This document shows, piece after piece, positions 58,232 through 64,000 of a stretch of 64,000 nucleotides of DNA (positions are counted from its first letter, which is position 1; the number at the start of each line of letters is the position of its first letter). This DNA is from Candidatus Onthenecus intestinigallinarum (GTDB taxonomy: Bacteria; Bacillota; Clostridia; Christensenellales; Aristaeellaceae). A program made the translations under genes and the position numbers. The stretch is from positions 1 to 64,000 of the forward strand of contig DVFJ01000030.1 of assembly GCA_018713325.1 (NCBI GenBank), in the 5' to 3' direction. A model generated the notes under the pieces. It ran no database searches and was not told where the DNA came from. It saw only the letters and a program-made list of their open reading frames with translations.

Positions 58232-60139
58232 TCAGGCGAGCGGGAACTGGCTGATGCGCAGCGCCGTCGCGCCGTAGGGCACCAGCCGCACGCGCGCCGC
58301 GCGGGCGCGGTCGACCGGGGGCGCGATGGGCGGCTGCGGGCAGCTGCCGCCCTGCATGGTCCAGTCCAGCACGGGCGCGGCCTGCGCATACAGCGCGGCG
58401 GGGCAGCCCTCGCCGAAGGCGCCGGCCTGCGCGGGGTCGAGCTCCTCTTCGATGTCCGCATCGGCCAGCAGCGCATAGTTCCACGGCGAGGCCGTGCTCG
58501 CCGCAAGGGCGGACTGCGGGTCGCGCGCGTCCAGCGCCTCCCAGTCCTCGTCCAGGGCCAGCGCGAATACGAGCGGACCGCGCTCCACGGCCGCGCTGGC
58601 GTGATACCAGCGCGTCAGACGGGGGCGCATGGGCAGGTTGAGCAGGATCACATCGCCGTCGTGCCACTGGCGCGAGAGCGTTGCAAAGCCGCCCGGCGTG
58701 CAGCAGGTCACGTCGCCGCCCACGGCTGCGGTCGCGCCCTCGGCCCAGGCGGGGATGTGCAGGTGGATGGGGAAGGCCGCGTCCGCGGACAGCGACAGCT
58801 CGATGCGCACCGCGCCGTCGTAGGGATAGGCGCCGTCGACCGCGACGCGCACGGCCGTCTCGCCCAGACGGTAGCGCAGCGTGCAGGGCGCGTAGCTCAT
58901 CGCCGCCAGCCCGCCGTCGCGCGAGAGCATCCACAGCGACGCGGCGTAGCCGGGGAAGCCCCGGTGCACGGCGCTGAGCACGTCCTCATGCCCCTGCGAG
59001 GCGAACAGATTCGCGTCCTCATCCGCGTCGTAAAAAGCCCGCGTCTCGCGGCTGACGCGCACCTGGTTGGGCTGCTGGATCCACTGGCAGGCGCGCATGT
59101 CCCGCGTGTACATCGCCGGCAGCGCGTTGAACGCCAGGCGCTCCAGCGCGTCGGCCGCATCCGGCGCGCCCTGCGCGTACAGCTCGGCCTCCAGCGTCTT
59201 CATCAGCTCGTGCACCGCGCGCGCGTCCACGCCCTGCGAGGGACTGCCGCCCGCCAGCAGCGTGTCGCCGGTGAAGCATCCGCAGGCCACGCCGTGCGCC
59301 TTCATCAGCTTCGACAGGCCGGCCTCGAACGCCTCCTCCTGCTTGCCCGAGCCCGTCAGCACGTAGCCCAGCGCGGGCACGCGCAGCCCCTGCGCCACGT
59401 TGCAGGCGCGCGTCGTGCGCTGCAGGTGCGCATAGTAGGAGCGCTCGCCCTCCGGCGCGCGCAACAGCATGCGCATCTGCGCCGGCGGCGTATGCTTGTA
59501 CATCGGCACGCGGTAGGGGAACGTGTGGCAAAAGCGCGTCCAGTCCTTGCCCTGCTCCAGCAGCAGGCGGCACAGGTCCAGCAGCGGCCGCTTGCCCGTC
59601 ACGTTGTAGGCGCACAGGGCGACGTACAGCGTGTCCGCGGTGAAGGCCGCGTCTCCGGGCACGAGCGGCTCGTCGCTGAGCCGGTAGAGCAGGTACTTCA
59701 GGTAGCGCAGCAGGAACAGCAGCGCCCCCCGCTGTGCGGTCGCCGTGTAGTACTGCCACACCGCCATGAGCATCGACCCGCGCGCGACGAACGCATCCGG
59801 CGTCTGCGGACCGAAGCAGCCGTCCTCGCGCTGGCTTTGCAGCACCTCGCCCACGCGCGCCTCCATCCGCGCCCGCAACTGTTCGTCTCCCGTCAGAAAC
59901 GCCAGCGGCACCAGCCCCTCCAGATAACGCGCGGCGCGCAGCGCGGATTCGCCGTTCTCCAGCCATGCGTCGCCTTCGCATACCTGCGGCAGCGTCTGCG
60001 AAAGGCTGCCCGTCAGCCCCTCGCCCTGCGCCTGCAGCTGGCGCAGCAGCCATCCCTTCGGCTTGAGCGCGCCCAACGGCAGCGGCGCAAACCGCCCAGG
60101 CACCAGCGGCGCACGGTTGAACATCGTCTTTGCGATCAT
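58232..60139 (-). CDS. GH127-like protein (DUF1680 family), cysteine pair not evident
   Basis: 635 residues with the GH127 (beta-L-arabinofuranosidase) layout: an (alpha/alpha)6 barrel (GWLLRQLQAQGEGLTGSLSQTLPQV; LAFNALPAMYTRDMRACQWIQQPNQV) and C-terminal beta-domains (PCTLRYRLGETAVRVAVDGAYPYDG). Active GH127 enzymes bind zinc with a Cys-Cys pair, often CCTANMHQGWPKF; the matching place here reads EDVLSAVHRGFPGY. That suggests a non-canonical or inactive member. ATG 60139 is chosen for its GGGAGA site. Located 26 bp from the DtxR gene, same strand. Confidence 0.7.
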   Translation of the reverse strand: MIAKTMFNRAPLVPGRFAPLPLGALKPKGWLLRQLQAQGEGLTGSLSQTLPQVCEGDAWLENGESALRAARYLEGLVPLAFLTGDEQLRARMEARVGEVLQSQREDGCFGPQTPDAFVARGSMLMAVWQYYTATAQRGALLFLLRYLKYLLYRLSDEPLVPGDAAFTADTLYVALCAYNVTGKRPLLDLCRLLLEQGKDWTRFCHTFPYRVPMYKHTPPAQMRMLLRAPEGERSYYAHLQRTTRACNVAQGLRVPALGYVLTGSGKQEEAFEAGLSKLMKAHGVACGCFTGDTLLAGGSPSQGVDARAVHELMKTLEAELYAQGAPDAADALERLAFNALPAMYTRDMRACQWIQQPNQVRVSRETRAFYDADEDANLFASQGHEDVLSAVHRGFPGYAASLWMLSRDGGLAAMSYAPCTLRYRLGETAVRVAVDGAYPYDGAVRIELSLSADAAFPIHLHIPAWAEGATAAVGGDVTCCTPGGFATLSRQWHDGDVILLNLPMRPRLTRWYHASAAVERGPLVFALALDEDWEALDARDPQSALAASTASPWNYALLADADIEEELDPAQAGAFGEGCPAALYAQAAPVLDWTMQGGSCPQPPIAPPVDRARAARVRLVPYGATALRISQFPLA

Positions 60140-60264
60140 GCGTATATCTCCCATCTGCATCCCGGCGAAGCGCGTCGGGTCGTATCCCCAATATACATCC
60201 TATTATACCCGAATTCAGCCCGCAGGTAAAGGCTGATGTGCGGCGTGGCGGCCGGGCGGAATTG

Positions 60265-60291
60265 TTAGCACTCTCTTTCATCGAGTGCTAA
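60265..60291. promoter_or_regulatory. CIRCE operator (HrcA-binding site) of htpG
   Basis: TTAGCACTC-N9-GAGTGCTAA, a perfect match to the CIRCE consensus, ending 7 bp upstream of the htpG -35 box. CIRCE normally controls groE and dnaK operons through HrcA. Confidence 0.96.
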
Positions 60292-60298
60292 AAAGTGC

Positions 60299-60327
60299 TT
60301 GACACGCGCCCCTTGCGGTACTACAAT
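60299..60327 (+). promoter_or_regulatory. Promoter of htpG
   Basis: TTGACA (60299-60304), 17-bp spacer, TACAAT (60322-60327), just downstream of CIRCE. Confidence 0.92.
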
Positions 60328-60373
60328 AACCCCCGTAAGCGGATTTCGGTTCCGACAAGGGAGGTTTTATATA

Positions 60374-62230
60374 ATGGAAAAGAAGACCGGCAACGTATCG
60401 ATCCACGCGCAGAACATCATGCCCGTGATCAAGAAGTGGCTGTATTCGGACAAGGACATCTTCGTGCGCGAGATGGTGAGCAACGCGTGCGACGCGGTCA
60501 CGAAGATGCGCATTGCGGGCGGCGAGGACGACTACCAGGTGCATGTGGAGGTGGACGCGGCGGCCAAGCAGCTGCGCTTCATCGACAACGGCATCGGCAT
60601 GACGGCGGATGAGGTCGAGCGCTACATCGGCCAGGTGGCGTTTTCGGGCGCGGAGGAGTTTCTCAAGCAGTATGACGACAAGGAGAAGGATGGAGGCATC
60701 ATCGGCCACTTCGGCCTGGGTTTCTATTCGGCGTTCATGGTCGCCTCGAAGGTGACGATCGACACGCTGTCGTACCAGCCGGGCGCGCAGGCGGTGCGCT
60801 GGGAGAGCGAGGACGGCATGACCTACACCCTGTCGGACAGCGACTGGGACCGGCGCGGCACGCGCATCACGCTGGACATCGCGCCGGAGGAAGAGGAGTT
60901 CCTGCGGCCCTTCCGCGTGCGCGAGGTGCTGGAGCGCTACTGCGCGTTCATGCAAACGCCCATCTTCCTGGATGAGATCAAGCCCGAGGGCGCGAAGGAC
61001 GACGGCCCGAAGGCGGACGAGGCCAAGGAGACGGCGGCGCCCGTGCCGGTCAACGACACGCACCCGCTGTGGCTGAAGAACCCGTCGGACTGCACCGAAG
61101 AGGAGTACAAGGCGTTCTACCGCAAGGTGTTCCGCGAGTTCGAGGAGCCGCTGTTCTGGGTGCACCTGAACGTGGACTATCCGTTCAACCTCAAGGGCAT
61201 CCTGTACTTCCCCAAGCTGCGCCAGGACTTCGGCGGCATGGAGGGGCAGATCAAGCTCTTCAGCGGCCAGGTGTTCGTGGCGGACAACATCAAGGAGGTC
61301 ATCCCGGAGTTCCTGATGCTGCTCAAGGGCGTCATCGACTGCCCGGACCTGCCGCTGAACGTGTCGCGCTCGTTCCTGCAAAACGACGGCTACGTGCGCA
61401 AGATCAGCGCGCACATCACCCGCAAGGTGGCCGACCGGCTGACGGGCATGTTCAACACCGACCGGCCGTCGTTTGAGAAGTACTGGCCGGACATCCATCC
61501 GTTCATCAAGTACGGCTGCATGCGCGACGAGAAGTTCTACGAGCGCATGAAGGACGTGCTGCTGTACAAGACGGTGGACGGCCGCTTCCTGACGCTGGCG
61601 GAGTATACGGCGCAAAACGGCGAAAAGGCGCCGGACAAGGTGCTCTACACGAGCGACGAGAGCCGCCAGGACGCGATGATCCGCTTGTACCGCGACCAGG
61701 GGATCGACGTGGTCGTGCTCGACACGCCCATCGACGTCAACTTCGCGTCGTTCATGGAGTATTCGGGGCAGAAGGACGGCAAGCTGCGCTTTTGCCGCGT
61801 GGACGCGGACACCGACGCGCTCAAGGCGCAGGACGCCGAAACCCCCGCGCTGGACGCGGAGGCGCTCACAAAGCTGTTCCGCGAGGCGACGGGCATGGAG
61901 TCGCTCAAGGTGGAGCTGCAGGCGCTGCGCGACGAGCAGCTGCCCGCGATGCTCGTGGAGGACGAGCAGACGCGCCGCTTCAAGGACATGTCGCGCCTGT
62001 ACGGCGAGAAGGGATTTTCGCTGCCGGACGACTTCACGCTCGTGCTCAACAGCCGCAGCGCGCTGGTCTCGGCGCTGGCGGGCGCGAAGGATCCGCAGCG
62101 CGCGCAGCTGATCGCGGCCGAGCTGTACGACCTGGCGGAGCTGTCGCGCGCGCCGCTCTCGCCCCAGCAGATGACCGCGTTCCTCAGCCGCTCGATGCGC
62201 CTGTGCGAGCTGGCGGTCGGGAACGACTGA
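60374..62230 (+). CDS. htpG: Molecular chaperone HtpG (bacterial Hsp90)
   Basis: 618 residues. The GHKL ATPase domain has VREMVSNACDAVTKMR (catalytic Glu/Asn region), IDNGIGM, and GHFGLGFYSAFMVA; the middle domain has LNVSRSFLQNDGYVRKI with the ATP-contacting Arg; the C-terminal dimer domain follows, without MEEVD as in all bacteria. A Glu/Lys/Asp-rich linker lies at about 215-235. It is an ATP-driven chaperone in the cytoplasm. The perfect CIRCE and strong promoter predict HrcA heat-shock control. Confidence 0.97.
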   Translation: MEKKTGNVSIHAQNIMPVIKKWLYSDKDIFVREMVSNACDAVTKMRIAGGEDDYQVHVEVDAAAKQLRFIDNGIGMTADEVERYIGQVAFSGAEEFLKQYDDKEKDGGIIGHFGLGFYSAFMVASKVTIDTLSYQPGAQAVRWESEDGMTYTLSDSDWDRRGTRITLDIAPEEEEFLRPFRVREVLERYCAFMQTPIFLDEIKPEGAKDDGPKADEAKETAAPVPVNDTHPLWLKNPSDCTEEEYKAFYRKVFREFEEPLFWVHLNVDYPFNLKGILYFPKLRQDFGGMEGQIKLFSGQVFVADNIKEVIPEFLMLLKGVIDCPDLPLNVSRSFLQNDGYVRKISAHITRKVADRLTGMFNTDRPSFEKYWPDIHPFIKYGCMRDEKFYERMKDVLLYKTVDGRFLTLAEYTAQNGEKAPDKVLYTSDESRQDAMIRLYRDQGIDVVVLDTPIDVNFASFMEYSGQKDGKLRFCRVDADTDALKAQDAETPALDAEALTKLFREATGMESLKVELQALRDEQLPAMLVEDEQTRRFKDMSRLYGEKGFSLPDDFTLVLNSRSALVSALAGAKDPQRAQLIAAELYDLAELSRAPLSPQQMTAFLSRSMRLCELAVGND

Positions 62231-62231
62231 G

Positions 62232-62828
62232 TCACAGCCCGGGCTCGACGAAGTGGACGGCGTACCGGTCCCAGTACCCGCGAAAGACCGGCGCGCCGTC
62301 CTCGCCCAGGTTGAGCTGATACATGCGGAAGGTGACGCGCACGTCCTTGGGCTGCCACTGCTCCTCGTAGGAGTAGCGGTACGTCATGCCCAGGCGGCGC
62401 ATCACCGCGCCGCTGCGCGGGTTGTTCACGTCGTGCGTGGCGGTGATGAAGGGCAGGCCGTCCTCGCGCAGGCGCGCGATCAGCGCGCGCCCGGCCTCGG
62501 TGATCAGCCCCTGGCCCCAGTGCGCACGCTCCAGCGCGTAGCCGAAGTCGTGCGCCTCGTCCATGTCCGCGTGGATGTAGCCGACCGGCCGGTCCGTCTC
62601 CCGCAGGCACACGGCATAGCGGTAGGCGCACGGGCGCGCATAGTACTGCCCGAACCGCTCCTCGTAAAAGGCTGCGGCCTCCTGCCTCGTGCGCAGGGGA
62701 AACCAGGGCAGAAAGGCGTTGACCTGCTCGTCGCCAAAGAGCGCGAGCAGCGCGTCCAGATCGTCCGGGGTGAACCGGCGCAGGATCAGGCGCGGCGTGT
62801 AGAGCGTGGGCGTGTTGGCGGGCGGCAT
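62232..62828 (-). CDS. GNAT N-acetyltransferase (RimJ/RimL type)
   Basis: 198 residues: TLYTPRLILRRFTPDDLDALLALFGDEQVNAFLPWFPL at the start, GYALERAHWGQGLITEAGRALI for the acetyl-CoA loop and ATHDVNNPRSGAVMRRLGMTY towards the end, followed by a 40-residue tail. The second ATG (62828) is preferred because GAGGAG lies 8 bp upstream. It converges with htpG, one base between the genes, and is divergent from another GNAT gene. Substrate unknown. Confidence 0.86.
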   Translation of the reverse strand: MPPANTPTLYTPRLILRRFTPDDLDALLALFGDEQVNAFLPWFPLRTRQEAAAFYEERFGQYYARPCAYRYAVCLRETDRPVGYIHADMDEAHDFGYALERAHWGQGLITEAGRALIARLREDGLPFITATHDVNNPRSGAVMRRLGMTYRYSYEEQWQPKDVRVTFRMYQLNLGEDGAPVFRGYWDRYAVHFVEPGL

Positions 62829-62876
62829 GGGCATCTCTCCTCGATTTGAAGATGGATGAAAGGCGGGCGCTTTTGC

Positions 62877-63422
62877 ATGCGGACGGAAGATCGCAGGCCG
62901 GTCCTGGAGACGGAGCGGCTGATCCTGCGGCAGATGGATGAGGGCGACCTGGTCGACCTGGCGCAGATGCTGCAAAATCCGCGCGTCATGTATGCGTACG
63001 AGCACAGCTTCACGGATGCGGACGTGCGGGCATGGCTCCTGCGCCAGCGCGAACGCTATGCGCGCTACGGCTTTGGCCTGTGGGCGGCCGTGCTCAGGCG
63101 CACGGGCGAGATGGTCGGTCAGGCGGGGCTGACGATGCAGCCCTACGCGGGCGGGGAGGTGCTGGAGATCGGCTACCTGCTCAAGGAGGCGCACTGGCGC
63201 AACGGCTATGCGAGCGAGGCGGCCGCGGCGTGCAAGGCGTACGCGTTCGAACCGCTGGACCGGGAGAAGGTCCATTCGATCATCAAGGTGGACAACGAGC
63301 GGTCCATCCGGGTGGCGGAGCGCATCGGCATGACGCGGGAGGCGACGTTCCTGGCGCGCTATTACGCCGGGGACAGGCCGCATTACCTCTATTCGGTCCG
63401 CCGGGACACGGCGGGCGCATAA
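62877..63422 (+). CDS. GNAT N-acetyltransferase (RimJ/RimL type)
   Basis: 181 residues: VLETERLILRQMDEGDLVDLAQMLQNPRVMYAYEHSFTDADV, IGYLLKEAHWRNGYASEAAAACKAYAF and VDNERSIRVAERIGMTREATF are the RimJ/RimL-type marks. The start is taken as ATG 62877 (AGGCGGG nine bases upstream); ATG 62856 lacks a site. It is divergent from the related acetyltransferase at 62232, the two sharing about 48 bp of regulatory DNA. Role not known. Confidence 0.86.
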   Translation: MRTEDRRPVLETERLILRQMDEGDLVDLAQMLQNPRVMYAYEHSFTDADVRAWLLRQRERYARYGFGLWAAVLRRTGEMVGQAGLTMQPYAGGEVLEIGYLLKEAHWRNGYASEAAAACKAYAFEPLDREKVHSIIKVDNERSIRVAERIGMTREATFLARYYAGDRPHYLYSVRRDTAGA

Positions 63423-63428
63423 AGCGCG

Positions 63429-63452
63429 GCGCGCTCCCCGAGGGGAGCGCGC
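63429..63452. terminator. Hairpin between convergent genes
   Basis: GCGCGCTCCCC/GGGGAGCGCGC, an 11-bp perfect stem with a 2-nt loop. A T run follows 13 bp later on the plus strand, so termination is probable but not textbook. Confidence 0.55.
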
Positions 63453-63459
63453 GATGGCG

Positions 63460-63663
63460 TCATTGTTTTTTCTTCAGCGGCGCCCAGGTGCCGTCCGCCT
63501 GCTCCACGCGCACGGCCTTGAGCGTCTCCTCCATGTTGCGGCGGAACTCGAACAGATACTGCGCGCGCAGCACCTGCTGCTCGGCCAGTTCATCCGCCGT
63601 CAGGCCCACAGTGCGCTTCTTGCGGGCGAGCTCGTTGATGCGCAGGATTTTCTCGTGCTCCAA
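63460..63663 (-). CDS. DUF896 family protein (YnzC-like)
   Basis: 67 residues: EHEKILRINELARKKRTVGLTADELAEQQVLRAQYLFEFRRNM is the DUF896 core, a two-helix hairpin found across Firmicutes (B. subtilis YnzC, linked to the SOS-induced yneA operon). The start must be TTG 63663: GGAGG is 8 bp upstream and this is where homology begins. The family's biochemical role is not established. Confidence 0.87.
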   Translation of the reverse strand: MEHEKILRINELARKKRTVGLTADELAEQQVLRAQYLFEFRRNMEETLKAVRVEQADGTWAPLKKKQ

Positions 63664-63763
63664 GCGGCACTCCTCCTTTGGAGCGTCTTTTCGACGTCTT
63701 GTCAGGGGAACAGTTCGACGCGCGGCCGCGTTTTCCCTGCCGCGCGGGAGAGGATGATGGTGT

Positions 63764-64000
63764 GTGATTCGCGGAAGGTTTTTGCCGCCGGGCGCGGACA
63801 TCGCGCAGGCGCTGCGCGTGCGCGCGGCGGTCTTTGGACAGGGCGCGGCGGATGAGACCGACGCGCAGAGCTGGCATGCGCTCGTCTACGACCGGGTGGA
63901 CGAGAACGGCGAGCCCGTGGGCGACGCGTGCGGCGCGGGCCGCATCTGGTGGCAGGACGGCGCGTTCCACATCGGGCGCGTGGCGGTCATGCCCGACAGG
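63764..64000 (+). CDS. GNAT N-acetyltransferase, N-terminal part (cut by the window)
   Basis: 79 codons are visible from a probable GTG at 63764 after GGGAGAGG. The segment RVRAAVFGQGAADETDAQSWHALVYD and the strand-loop GRIWWQDGAFHIGRVAVMPD are the first half of an ElaA/RimI-type acetyltransferase, cut just before the acetyl-CoA loop. The rest lies beyond the window. Divergent from the DUF896 gene. Confidence 0.7.
   Translation, partial: MIRGRFLPPGADIAQALRVRAAVFGQGAADETDAQSWHALVYDRVDENGEPVGDACGAGRIWWQDGAFHIGRVAVMPDR

Noticed and set aside
60265-60291. TTAG...CTAA dyad ahead of htpG as another iron operator
   Set aside because: It is a full CIRCE element with 9-bp arms and a 9-bp spacer; the resemblance to TTAG-N6-CTAA is superficial.

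Overview
The window is compact, high-GC DNA from a Gram-positive, Clostridia-like bacterium. The evidence is gene order and type: remB-gyrB-gyrA, cdaA next to a YbbR/CdaR gene, rpsF-ssb-rpsR, a CIRCE operator, Feo-type iron uptake with DtxR-family regulators, and near-perfect sigma-A promoters (TTGACA-17-TATAAT) ahead of strong AGGAGG sites. A high-GC gut member, possibly of the Christensenellales/Oscillospirales area, is my inference; there is no rRNA to test it. I see no phage, IS element, CRISPR array or rRNA operon. There is one tRNA (Arg, anticodon ACG).

Layout. 1-3.6 kb: a secreted protein with a PETPV-repeat tail cut off by the window edge, an ADP-ribose pyrophosphatase, and a GH2-like protein without an obvious acid/base residue. 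3.6-8.8 kb: an iron-uptake region with a DUF2325 protein, an XRE membrane protein, a DtxR/IdeR-type repressor, and the operon feoA-feoA-feoB-(Cys-rich FeoB-associated protein)-(DtxR-like protein without metal ligands). Five GTTA-N8-TAAC dyads mark a probable shared regulon. 8.8-18.7 kb: an XRE-cupin regulator, an SGNH esterase, a WG-repeat zinc-ribbon protein, a GH2 glycosidase divergent from an AraC regulator, tRNA-Arg, a DUF1015 protein and a Myb-like protein. 18.7-25.4 kb: a c-di-AMP operon (cdaA, cdaR) running into a 12-residue-repeat membrane protein, a PIG-V mannosyltransferase and an RsmF methyltransferase. 25.6-31.4 kb: small genes, comB, an ECF sigma-factor operon, a GNAT protein and mnmG. 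31.6-37.4 kb: remB-gyrB-gyrA and an EamA transporter. 37.4-46.3 kb: a DUF4838 protein next to a decayed sugar-binding-protein gene, a degV-tadA-GNAT operon, rpsF-ssb-rpsR and nagB-nagA. 46.4-55 kb: an MgtC protein, two related membrane glycosyltransferases, and a convergent operon for export of a surface polysaccharide. 55-64 kb: a PhoR/PhoP-like two-component system, a third DtxR-family regulator, a GH127-like protein, htpG under a perfect CIRCE, several acetyltransferases and a DUF896 protein.

The most notable items are the likely iron regulon with a DtxR paralogue whose metal ligands are replaced by a CxC-x5-C cysteine cluster; an Arg (AGA codon) at the quinolone-resistance position of GyrA; CIRCE control of htpG; an ECF sigma factor translationally coupled to an unrecognised protein with no visible anti-sigma factor; and a doubly deleted, frameshifted solute-binding-protein pseudogene.
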